Notes under the pieces: model-generated | What the model was told of the DNA's origin: nothing | Database searches by the model: none | The model's input: the letters and a program-made list of their open reading frames with translations, nothing else | Program-made: the position numbers and the translations under genes | Shown here: positions 1-6,213 of the stretch, in pieces | Position numbering within the stretch: position 1 is the first letter of the stretch | Layout: each line of letters starts with the position of its first letter | Origin: Synergistaceae bacterium | GTDB lineage: Bacteria; Synergistota; Synergistia; Synergistales; Aminobacteriaceae | Reading direction: 5' to 3' | DNA length: 11,008 nt | NCBI GenBank assembly: GCA_017427625.1 | Contig: JAFRSL010000129.1 | Span: 1 to 11,008 of the forward strand

Positions 1-17
1 ACCGCATACTTCTTCAT
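1..17 (-). CDS. Start of a leftward gene, cut by the window edge
   Basis: On the minus strand a strong Shine-Dalgarno sequence (GGAGGG) lies 7 bases before an ATG at position 17. Five whole codons follow (M K K Y A) before the window ends. A Lys-Lys start would suit a signal peptide, but five residues cannot identify a family. The gene is divergent from ilvC and shares the 18-333 region with it. The start is fairly secure because of the ribosome binding site; the product is unknown. Confidence 0.5.
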
Positions 18-89
18 GGTGAAACCCTCCTATCATGATTTGTGTTGCCGTTGAACCCCATATAACACATAAGCATCTCCCCCGCATTA

Positions 90-98
90 TGATATAAT
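90..98 (+). promoter_or_regulatory. Candidate extended -10 promoter (upstream)
   Basis: The sequence TGATATAAT is a perfect TGn-TATAAT extended -10. No recognisable -35 lies 16-18 bases upstream, which extended -10 promoters can tolerate. Transcription would begin near 105 and give ilvC a leader of about 230 bases containing the inverted repeat 101-179. Whether it is active is inference. Confidence 0.4.
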
Positions 99-140
99 AC
101 ACACCACAAAAGAAGAGGAGATGTGTTGTGTATTTTTTTT
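97..140 (+). terminator. Terminator-like hairpin with T8 tract
   Basis: Arms 97-108 and 122-133 pair at 11 of 12 positions around a 13-base loop and run into eight consecutive T (133-140). The stem is AT-rich and therefore weak. No plus-strand gene lies upstream in the window, and the left arm overlaps the candidate -10 at 93-98. It may be a fortuitous structure, or it may stop read-through from the left. Confidence 0.35.
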
Positions 141-179
141 GCGTTAAAATCATTATAGCACACCTCCTTCTTTTGGTGT
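101..179. promoter_or_regulatory. Long imperfect inverted repeat in the ilvC leader
   Basis: The segment 101-125 is an imperfect reverse complement of 159-179, including blocks ACACC and AAAAGAAG, with small bulges and about 33 bases between arms. It uses bases also needed for the 97-133 hairpin, so the two structures exclude each other. This resembles a terminator/antiterminator choice, but no ligand-binding domain is recognisable and the role is speculative. Confidence 0.35.
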
Positions 180-271
180 CAAATTTTAATATAAATAAAA
201 ATTTCTCTTGCCCCATCATAAAACCCCCTTCCACTTGGAAAAGCAGCAACTGACCGCGATTTTGTAATCAA

Positions 272-299
272 TTTTTCATATTTACCCCCATGATAAAAT
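272..299 (+). promoter_or_regulatory. Candidate ilvCD promoter, extended -10
   Basis: TGATAAAAT at 291-299 matches the extended -10 form TGn-TATAAT with one change in the hexamer. A weak T-rich -35 (TTTTTC, 272-277) lies 16 bases before the hexamer at 294-299. The start would fall near 306, leaving a short leader of about 28 bases that contains the ilvC ribosome binding site AAGGGAG (319-325). This is the simplest promoter for the operon. Confidence 0.45.
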
Positions 300-333
300 T
301 ATAAAAATTTTCAAACGCAAGGGAGATTTTCTT

Positions 334-1353
334 ATGGCACACGTTTACTACGAGAGAGACTGCGACATCAACAAGCTCAAAGGAAGAAAGATTGCTATCA
401 TTGGCTACGGTTCACAGGGACACGCTCACGCAATGAACCTCAGAGACTCAGGCTGTGATGTAATCGTCGGACTCTACAAGGGCGGTAAGTCATGGCCCAT
501 AGCGGAAAAGGACGGCTTCACAGTAATGACGGTCAGCGAGGCAACAAAAGCCGCCGACATCATCATGATACTCATTAACGACGAGAAGCAGGCTGACATG
601 TACAAGTCCGAAATGCTCCCCTATCTCACTGAGGGAAAGACCATAGCGTTCGCGCACGGCTTCAACATTCGCTACAAGCAGATAGTCGCCCCGAAAGGTG
701 TCGATGTGTTCATGGCCGCTCCAAAAGGCCCGGGCCACACTGTGCGAAGCCAGTACGTTGCGGGAAAGGGCGTTCCTTGCCTCGTTGCGGTTGAACAGGA
801 CGCTTCAGGGAAGTGCCTCGACACAGCACTCGCTTACATCGCTGGAATCGGCGGCGCGAGAGCAGGTATCCTTGAGACGACAATGCAGCAGGAGACTGAG
901 ACTGACCTCTTCGGCGAGCAGACCGTACTTTGCGGAGGCGTTGTTGACCTTATGCAATGTGGATTTGAGGTACTCTGTGAGGCTGGATATGACCCCGTCA
1001 ACGCATACTTTGAGTGCATTCACGAGATGAAACTCATCATCGACCTCGTGAACAGGGGCGGTGTCGCGGCAATGAACTACTCAATCTCCGACACGGCAGA
1101 GTTCGGTGAATACGTCTCAGGGCCTCGCGTTCTTCCTCATGAGGAAATCAAGGCCAACATGAGGAAGGTACTTCAGGACATTCAGGACGGTACATTTGCG
1201 GGAAGATGGATAGCCGAGAACAAGAACGGGCGCACATTCTTCAACTCAAAGCGCGACCAGTTGGCGAAGCACCCTATGGAGACGATCGGCAAGGAGTTAC
1301 GCGAGCAAATGTTGTGGAAGGACGGTTCAAGCCTCGATGAAGTGTCGAAGTGA
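334..1353 (+). CDS. ilvC: Ketol-acid reductoisomerase (NAD(P)+)
   Basis: IlvC converts 2-acetolactate or 2-aceto-2-hydroxybutyrate to the 2,3-dihydroxy acids of valine/leucine and isoleucine synthesis by a Mg-dependent alkyl shift and reduction in the cytoplasm. At 339 residues it is the short class I form. Visible are the Rossmann motif GYGSQG (24-29), the H108 motif AHGFN, the metal ligands D191 and E195 in TDLFGEQ, the C-terminal acidic residues E227 and E231, and S250 in MNYSISD. The start is set by AAGGGAG eight bases upstream. The cofactor loop after beta-2 reads LYKGGKSW (47-54), whereas NADPH-type class I enzymes usually read close to LRPGSKSW; the Arg and the first Ser are thus Tyr and Gly here, so cofactor preference is uncertain. 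The gene overlaps ilvD by 17 bases. Confidence 0.97.
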   Translation: MAHVYYERDCDINKLKGRKIAIIGYGSQGHAHAMNLRDSGCDVIVGLYKGGKSWPIAEKDGFTVMTVSEATKAADIIMILINDEKQADMYKSEMLPYLTEGKTIAFAHGFNIRYKQIVAPKGVDVFMAAPKGPGHTVRSQYVAGKGVPCLVAVEQDASGKCLDTALAYIAGIGGARAGILETTMQQETETDLFGEQTVLCGGVVDLMQCGFEVLCEAGYDPVNAYFECIHEMKLIIDLVNRGGVAAMNYSISDTAEFGEYVSGPRVLPHEEIKANMRKVLQDIQDGTFAGRWIAENKNGRTFFNSKRDQLAKHPMETIGKELREQMLWKDGSSLDEVSK

Positions 1354-3004
1354 TAACATCAAAGCCGGCGTTGAACGTACCCCTAACGTCAGCCTCTTAT
1401 ACGCACTCGGTCTCACTAAGGAGGAAATCTCAAGACCTATAATCGGAGTCGTAAGTTCATTCAGCGAGGTTGTTCCGGGACATATGCACCTCGACAAGAT
1501 AGCTCAGGCCGTCAAAGAGGGAATTTACGCGGCTGGCGGTACTCCGATGATGTTCCCCGCGATTGCTGTATGTGATGGAATCGCTATGGGCCACGTCGGA
1601 ATGAAATACTCGCTTGTATCGAGAGACCTTGTTGCTGACAGTACAGAGGCTATGGCGATTGCACACCAGTTTGACGGACTTGTATGTATTCCGAACTGCG
1701 ACAAGAATGTTCCCGGCCTCCTAATGGCGGCGGCAAGGCTAAACATTCCTGCAATATTCTGCGCGGGAGGCCCGATGCTTGCGGGTCATCTAAAGGACGG
1801 ACGACGTACCTGTCTTTCGCACATGTTCGAGGCTGTGGGTGCATACCATGCCGGAAAGCTCGACGAAGCAGGAGTCGATGACTACACGGAGAATGCGTGT
1901 CCTTCCTGCGGGTCATGCTCTGGAATGTACACGGCTAACTCTATGAACTGTCTCACCGAAGCAATAGGAATGTCGCTGCGCGGAAACGGTACAATTCCAG
2001 CACCATACTCGGCAAGAATAAGGCTCGCAAAATTGACGGGCATGAAGATCATGGAGCTTGTCAAGAAGAATATACGTCCCCGCGACATCATGACCGCTGA
2101 GGCTTTCAACAACGCTGAGGCTGTCGATATGGCTCTGGGCTGCTCGACGAACACGATGCTCCACCTTCCGGCAATAGCTCACGAAGCAGGCGTAACCATC
2201 GACCTCTCACACGCAAACGAAATCAGCGAGCATACTCCGAATCTCTGCCATCTTGCACCGGCGGGCGATACTTTCATGGAGGACTTGGACAGGGCGGGCG
2301 GTGTCTACGCTGTCATGAATGAGCTTGCCAAGAACGGCCTCATTAAGACAGACCTGATGACTGCAACAGGGAAGACGGTCGCCGAAAACATCGCGGGGAT
2401 TGAAATTCTTGACGATGAGATAATACGTCCAGTGAGCAATCCATACTCCCCAACAGGAGGAATCGCTGTCCTTAAAGGCAACCTTGCACCAGACGGCTGC
2501 GTCGTGAAACGTTCGGCGGTTGCACTTGAGATGATGAAACACGAAGGGCCTGCGAGAGTCTTCGACAGTGAGGACGATGCAATTCAGGCGATTTATGCCC
2601 GCAAGATTAACCCCGGCGATGTCGTTGTCATACGCTATGAAGGGCCAAAGGGCGGGCCAGGAATGCGTGAGATGTTGAACCCAACGAGCGCAATCTGCGG
2701 AATGGGACTCGATACGAGCGTTGCACTGATTACGGACGGTAGATTTTCGGGTGCAACGAGGGGCGCAAGCATCGGCCATGTTTCACCGGAAGCGGCATCA
2801 GGCGGGAATATTGCGCTTGTTCACGAGGGAGACATCATCGCGATCGACATCAACAATTACAGCATAACCCTCAAAGTTTCGGACGAGGAACTTGCCGAAC
2901 GCCGGAAGAATTGGACTCCCAATGAGCCGAAGATTAAGACGGGATACTTGGCACGCTACGCAAAGCTCGTAACGTCAGCGGACAAGGGAGCAATATTAGA
3001 GTAG
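1337..3004 (+). CDS. ilvD: Dihydroxy-acid dehydratase
   Basis: IlvD dehydrates the 2,3-dihydroxy acids made by IlvC to 2-keto acids, the penultimate step to valine and isoleucine, using an Fe-S cluster and Mg. The 555-residue length is normal. Visible motifs are D80 in [11 protein letters not shown]121-D122-K123 (CDK), C194 in [13 protein letters not shown], and S471 in [10 protein letters not shown]. The segment FSEVVPGH (42-49) lacks the cysteine of the NEITPCN motif found in [2Fe-2S] dehydratases. It resembles the E. coli type, so an oxygen-labile [4Fe-4S] cluster is likely and fits an anaerobe. The ATG at 1337 lies inside ilvC; the family start (M-RSD-IK-G) supports it. No good Shine-Dalgarno is adjacent (GGAAGGA lies about 14 bases upstream), so translation is probably coupled to ilvC. 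Confidence 0.97.
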   Translation: MKCRSDNIKAGVERTPNVSLLYALGLTKEEISRPIIGVVSSFSEVVPGHMHLDKIAQAVKEGIYAAGGTPMMFPAIAVCDGIAMGHVGMKYSLVSRDLVADSTEAMAIAHQFDGLVCIPNCDKNVPGLLMAAARLNIPAIFCAGGPMLAGHLKDGRRTCLSHMFEAVGAYHAGKLDEAGVDDYTENACPSCGSCSGMYTANSMNCLTEAIGMSLRGNGTIPAPYSARIRLAKLTGMKIMELVKKNIRPRDIMTAEAFNNAEAVDMALGCSTNTMLHLPAIAHEAGVTIDLSHANEISEHTPNLCHLAPAGDTFMEDLDRAGGVYAVMNELAKNGLIKTDLMTATGKTVAENIAGIEILDDEIIRPVSNPYSPTGGIAVLKGNLAPDGCVVKRSAVALEMMKHEGPARVFDSEDDAIQAIYARKINPGDVVVIRYEGPKGGPGMREMLNPTSAICGMGLDTSVALITDGRFSGATRGASIGHVSPEAASGGNIALVHEGDIIAIDINNYSITLKVSDEELAERRKNWTPNEPKIKTGYLARYAKLVTSADKGAILE

Positions 3005-3019
3005 AGAGTGAATTTCCGG

Positions 3020-3055
3020 ATACCTTCAGCGAAGAAGCTGGGGGTATTTTTTTTT
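3020..3055 (+). terminator. Intrinsic terminator of ilvCD
   Basis: An 11-bp stem (3020-3030 with 3037-3047, including two G-U pairs) closes a GAAGAA loop and is followed by T8 (3048-3055). It begins 15 bases after the ilvD stop codon. This is a textbook rho-independent terminator. Confidence 0.93.
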
Positions 3056-3075
3056 GCACATTGATAGGGTGGTTT

Positions 3076-3105
3076 CTTGGAGGCTGACGTATTTCAGCCC
3101 CCAAG
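3076..3105 (-). terminator. Hairpin ending the leftward operon
   Basis: A 12-bp stem (3076-3087 with 3094-3105) around a 6-base loop lies just after the stop codon of the leftward hydrolase gene. On the minus-strand RNA every pair forms, one of them G-U; on the plus strand that pair becomes an A-C mismatch, so the structure favours the leftward transcript. There is no T tract after it on the minus strand, so it may protect the 3' end or act with another factor. Confidence 0.55.
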
Positions 3106-3113
3106 TTTTCATG

Positions 3114-4856
3114 TTAACGCTTGAACGGTAATTGAAGGTACGAGTCGTAATTCCCTCCGCAATGTATGACGTGCTTTCCTTTGTTGTTTGGCTTTGCCGG
3201 AGAAGTACCCGGCATCATCGATCCAGCTTCGTCCGTAGCACTCACAACGAGCCTCAACTGTTCGCCGGTATAAATTATCAATCCTGTGGGGTACATCTCG
3301 ATTTCAACGGGGACAATCTCGCCCTCCTTGAGCTTTTCAACGCGGTCAAAGCTGTGATACGGAATCTCCGGCGTTGTCTTCTCATCGTCAAGATGCCTCA
3401 TCGAAACCCTAAGCCTCCCCGTACTTCCCCTATAACGAAGAATACTTCCTCCGCGCTCGGTGAGATCATGATTCCGCGCACAGTGATTCGGTATCACGAA
3501 CTGCTGTAACATGTTCCCGTTCCTGTCGAGCTTGTAGAGGGAAATATAAACGTCCATGTCATCATGGCCCTCTGCCTCAACCCACAGCTTCACTTTAGGA
3601 TAGCCTACAATTTCCGTCCTCTCGTTCGCCGTGTAGAGGAACGATGCAAGAGTTATCACACCCTCAGCGTCATACTTCACCGGAAAATCTGAGCCTCCCT
3701 GTTTATCGTTGAGCGTCCGGGTCATTCCGTCAAGGTACAATTTCTCGTAGGTTACGCCCGCAGGCGGGAACGATTCCGCCGTAATCCCAGTGATATTACC
3801 GCCCTCGAAATCATGAAGCGAGTACCTTACTGTCGGAGTATCCTCCCAGCCGTTATTGATGCCCTTCAGGAAGTGGTCGAAGAATTTTCGCCTGTCCTCG
3901 ATGTGTTCAGCTGTGTAGAAATCCGGCCACTCTTGCCCGTCGTGAATGCGAATCCACTTTTTGCCCTCAGGAATCGCCCTCCATGCCCTGAAAGTCCCCA
4001 TCGTGTGAAGCGTATTGCTGTAGCTTGCGACAACGTAGGCGGGGCAGGTTATGCGTTCGGGGTGAGCAGTCTTGTCGCGCCACAAAGCATTGTCGTAGAG
4101 CGGGTACTTCAATCCTTCGGCGGCAAGGTCCTCCCACTGAACTGGGTCTCCTTCATGTGCCTGCGAAAACTGAATGCGCGCCGCAAATCCTACGTCCGTT
4201 ATTCCTCCGCGACTTATCAAATCCCTGTAGGCATCGCTGAGTCCTTCTTCGGGGTTTATGGCCGCGAGGTGTGGTGGCTGTGCGGAAGCTATGAACCACT
4301 GAGAGAAAGCGAGGTATGATGTTCCGCTCAGTGCGACTTTCCCGTTGCACCAGTCCTGAACCGCGAGCCACTCTATGAGGTCGTAACCGTCCTGCGCTTC
4401 ATGTGAGCCTATTGTGTAGATTGTGCCGCCGGATTTCGTGATGCCGCGTGAGTCTGGGTTGCATACAGCGTAACCGTGAGAGCACCAATATGCGGGGTCG
4501 CTTCCCTCGAACTTCTGAAGGCCGGAGAGCTTGCTGTCTGGGATACCTATCATCGCAAAGAGGCTCTTGTAGCTTGGACGAGTTCCGTTGTCTTTACCGT
4601 ATGGACTCCATGAGATTAGAACGGGGACTTTCTCGTCCGTCTTCGGCCTGAATACGTCAACACAAATTTCAACACCGTCCCTCATCTTCACGCGAACGTC
4701 CTTCTCGACGACAATCTCACATGGAAGCGGCATGAATCCTTCCTCTGATTGCCAGCCTTTGGGGAGGACGGATCTTCCCGACGCTATTTTCTGCGGACAT
4801 TCGGCTTTGTACTGCTTTGACGGTTTGAATATCATCAATTCTTCGAGTTCTGACAT
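3114..4856 (-). CDS. CocE/NonD family hydrolase (S15-like, cytoplasmic)
   Basis: This 580-residue protein has an alpha/beta-hydrolase core followed by a jelly-roll domain from about residue 345, the architecture of the X-Pro dipeptidyl-peptidase/CocE family, whose members cleave esters or amides. The N-terminal strand motif VKMRDGVEICVDVFRP (56-71), the DSRG motif (135-138) and the nucleophile S180 in GTSYLA are visible. Where CocE enzymes usually show the catalytic Asp in a G-W-Y-D context, this protein has ASYSNTLHT (N281). The likely catalytic His is H305 in IHDGQEWPDFY rather than in a G-P-W-x-H motif, so it belongs to a variant subfamily and the acid is unclear. No signal peptide is present. 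AAGGGGG lies eight bases before the ATG. It is the last gene of the leftward run. The substrate cannot be told from sequence. Confidence 0.85.
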   Translation of the reverse strand: MSELEELMIFKPSKQYKAECPQKIASGRSVLPKGWQSEEGFMPLPCEIVVEKDVRVKMRDGVEICVDVFRPKTDEKVPVLISWSPYGKDNGTRPSYKSLFAMIGIPDSKLSGLQKFEGSDPAYWCSHGYAVCNPDSRGITKSGGTIYTIGSHEAQDGYDLIEWLAVQDWCNGKVALSGTSYLAFSQWFIASAQPPHLAAINPEEGLSDAYRDLISRGGITDVGFAARIQFSQAHEGDPVQWEDLAAEGLKYPLYDNALWRDKTAHPERITCPAYVVASYSNTLHTMGTFRAWRAIPEGKKWIRIHDGQEWPDFYTAEHIEDRRKFFDHFLKGINNGWEDTPTVRYSLHDFEGGNITGITAESFPPAGVTYEKLYLDGMTRTLNDKQGGSDFPVKYDAEGVITLASFLYTANERTEIVGYPKVKLWVEAEGHDDMDVYISLYKLDRNGNMLQQFVIPNHCARNHDLTERGGSILRYRGSTGRLRVSMRHLDDEKTTPEIPYHSFDRVEKLKEGEIVPVEIEMYPTGLIIYTGEQLRLVVSATDEAGSMMPGTSPAKPNNKGKHVIHCGGNYDSYLQLPFKR

Positions 4857-4869
4857 TTCTCATTCCCCC

Positions 4870-5023
4870 TTAATAGTCCACTATCTCGCACAGCTTCAGC
4901 ACTATTCCGTAATCCTCACGAATCACAAGATAGTTGCCTCGCACGGCTATCTTGTCGCCCTTCTTGACCTTGCTGTACTCTCCTGCATTACCGAACACGC
5001 ACTATTATCTTTCTGTGCTTCAT
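4870..5023 (-). pseudogene. Remnant of an OB-fold (tRNA_anti-like) gene with its middle missing
   Basis: Directly after the preceding stop codon, AAGGAG lies five bases before an ATG at 5023. The reading frame gives only MKHRKIIVRVR and stops at 4988. In the +1 frame a coherent C-terminal segment runs to a stop at 4870, including EYSKVKKGDKIAVRG and VIREDYGIVLKLCEIVDY. This resembles the last two or three strands of small OB-fold proteins of the tRNA_anti-like kind, in which a KKGD-x-(I/V)-x-V-R-G strand is followed by a strand ending in L-x-x-C-x-(I/V). The first half of such a domain is absent. A GTG at 4998 could still start a 42-residue peptide, with a poor ribosome binding site. I read it as a gene that lost its middle and its frame. 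Confidence 0.55.
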
Positions 5024-5032
5024 GGCTGCTCC

Positions 5033-5806
5033 TTACTTGCTCAGGGCATCTTTTACGGCAATCGTAAGGTCATCAATCCCGATTGTCGCTCCCGAAATCA
5101 GGTCAACATTCTCTGCATGGCCGTCCTTGTCGTACTTCACTGACTCGACTCCGTTCTTCAGCACCCAGCCCTCAAAGTAAGCGACTTGTTCCCACCAGTC
5201 TTTATTGATGGAACTCACGCGCTTGATGCCGTAATTGTCGTACTTCTCTTTGCTGTCCTCACCCTGAAGGCTTATACGGTCAAGGAGTATGCTGGTGATT
5301 TCCCCGTCCTTGAGTATAACGTTGGCGATATAGAGTCCCCATACATTGCTGTATGACGTGCCTGTCTTGACGGTGTAGCCTCCTGACTCTGTGATGCCGT
5401 CAAAAGCATTCCTCACGGCATCTGACAGTTCTGCGACATTGATGGTCGCGCCCGACAGCAAATCGGGATTCAGAGCATGGCCGTTCTTGTCCGTGCTTAC
5501 AGCTTCGAGGCCGTGTTCAACAACCCAGCGTTCATAGTGGGCTACTTGTTCCCACCAGTCTTTTCCGAGTGTGCTGACCGGCTTAATACCGTAATTGTCG
5601 TGAAGCTCCTTGCTGCTCTTTCCGTTGGCAATGCGGTCAATGATGACGTTGGAGACTTTGCCGTCCTTCTCGATCACGTTTGCGATGTACAGCCCCCACT
5701 GCTTGCTGAACGAGAGTCCTGCTTTGACGCTGTAGGAACTGTCTCCAGCAAATGCCGCCGTAACAGCGAATAATGACAGTAATATTGACGCGGTTAATTT
5801 CCTTAT
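5033..5806 (-). CDS. Exported protein with two FMN-binding domains, ATA in place of a start codon
   Basis: From the ATA at 5806 the frame encodes 257 residues. It begins with an excellent signal peptide (RKLTASILLSLFAVTAAFA) and continues into two tandem FMN_bind domains of the NqrC/RnfG type. Each ends in the flavinylation motif D-x-x-S-G-A-T: DLLSGAT (acceptor T121) and DLISGAT (acceptor T241). In this family ApbE links FMN to that Thr outside the cytoplasm, so the product is probably a two-flavin electron carrier in the envelope. There is no ATG, GTG or TTG at the proper start. The good Shine-Dalgarno AAGGAGG sits 10 bases before the ATA. The first in-frame standard start is a GTG at 5677, which would discard the signal peptide and the beginning of domain 1. 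Either ATA is used inefficiently, or the gene is silenced by one base change, or the base is an error. It follows the PPOX gene by two bases. Confidence 0.8.
   Translation of the reverse strand: MRKLTASILLSLFAVTAAFAGDSSYSVKAGLSFSKQWGLYIANVIEKDGKVSNVIIDRIANGKSSKELHDNYGIKPVSTLGKDWWEQVAHYERWVVEHGLEAVSTDKNGHALNPDLLSGATINVAELSDAVRNAFDGITESGGYTVKTGTSYSNVWGLYIANVILKDGEITSILLDRISLQGEDSKEKYDNYGIKRVSSINKDWWEQVAYFEGWVLKNGVESVKYDKDGHAENVDLISGATIGIDDLTIAVKDALSK
5036..5745 (-). repeat. 360-bp tandem duplication inside the FMN-binding gene
   Basis: The two FMN_bind domains are in register at 120 codons. Identity survives at DNA level: the stretch from 5185 (acttgttcccaccagtcttt) recurs at 5545, and the block from 5231 (gtaattgtcg) recurs at 5591, both exactly 360 bases apart. 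Shared protein landmarks are WGLYIANVI, NYGIK, KDWWEQVA and LSGATI/ISGATI. This points to duplication within the gene rather than joining of two distant domains. Confidence 0.8.
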
Positions 5807-5808
5807 TT

Positions 5809-6213
5809 CTAGTTGTCCTCCTTCGTAATGTCTTCAACCTTGTCGCCCGGACTGTGAAGCTCTGCCCTCACGACCTCCATTTTAAACACCGCAAGCAATG
5901 GATTCTCAGAAGTCCCGAACCTCTCAATCTCCATCGGTATACGGCTGAGGTAACGCTCACGTATGCCCTTGTCGTGAATCTCGCTTGCCCTCCCGTAAAT
6001 GCGGATCCACTGGCCTTTACTGAAACCGAGAAGACTGATGTTAGGGTCCTCCATGAGCTGACGGTAAAACGCTTTCTCCGTCCTCGTCCCGAAATACATC
6101 ACGCCGTCCTCCTCAAGTATCCTGCCTATTGGCCTCCCTGAAGGGTAATCGCCGTCAATCGTGAGAAGGTAGTAGAAACCGCATTGTTCCAAGAAATCAT
6201 ATGCCCTGCTCAT
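5809..6213 (-). CDS. Pyridoxamine 5'-phosphate oxidase-like flavoprotein
   Basis: This 134-residue protein has the split-barrel fold of PPOX-like flavin-binding proteins. The opening DFLEQCGFYYLLTIDGDYPS, the R-P-I-G segment, the strand VMYFGTRTEKAFYRQL and the strand KGQWIRIYGRA match small anaerobe PPOX-family proteins that bind FMN or F420-like cofactors in the cytoplasm. The length suits the single-domain subfamily, not true PdxH. I chose the ATG at 6213 over a GTG at 6225: it forms an ATGA overlap with the upstream stop codon, and the GTG lies within the GGAGGTG ribosome binding site. Its final codons carry the ribosome binding site of the next gene. The substrate is unknown; a role as flavin reductase or flavin carrier for its neighbours is inference. 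Confidence 0.85.
   Translation of the reverse strand: MSRAYDFLEQCGFYYLLTIDGDYPSGRPIGRILEEDGVMYFGTRTEKAFYRQLMEDPNISLLGFSKGQWIRIYGRASEIHDKGIRERYLSRIPMEIERFGTSENPLLAVFKMEVVRAELHSPGDKVEDITKEDN
5817..5823 (-). promoter_or_regulatory. Ribosome binding site supporting the ATA start
   Basis: AAGGAGG on the minus strand lies within the last codons (Lys-Glu-Asp) of the PPOX gene, ending 10 bases before the ATA at 5806. It shows where translation of the FMN-binding protein was meant to begin. Confidence 0.6.

Larger units (their letters stand above)
18..333. other. AT-rich divergent intergenic region upstream of ilvC
   Basis: This stretch of just over 300 bases has no convincing gene. It holds two candidate extended -10 elements on the plus strand (90-98 and 291-299), a hairpin followed by eight T (97-140), and a longer inverted repeat (101-125 with 159-179), each listed separately. 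No T-box signature and no leader peptide rich in Ile, Leu or Val codons was found, so classical ilv attenuation is not supported. An eight-codon ORF at 121-147 begins with ATG directly against a GAGGAG; it has no spacing for initiation and is probably chance. Confidence 0.6.

Noticed and set aside
121..147. Eight-codon leader ORF (MCCVFFLR) upstream of ilvC
   Set aside because: The Shine-Dalgarno is directly against the ATG, and the peptide lacks runs of Ile, Leu or Val codons expected for ilv attenuation.
18..333. T-box riboswitch ahead of ilvC
   Set aside because: No conserved GGTGG-ACC-type antiterminator motif or specifier stem was found.
2207..2779. Long open frame of about 190 codons antisense to ilvD
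   Set aside because: It lies wholly opposite a strongly conserved gene, has no family resemblance and no ribosome binding site that I could see. Such antisense frames arise from codon bias.
3813..4319. Plus-strand open frame of 168 codons opposite the CocE-like gene
   Set aside because: It is a frame shadow with no recognisable domain, and its composition follows the real gene on the other strand.
5677..5677. GTG at 5677 as the true start of the FMN-binding protein
   Set aside because: It falls inside the first FMN_bind domain, has no well-placed ribosome binding site and would remove a clear signal peptide.
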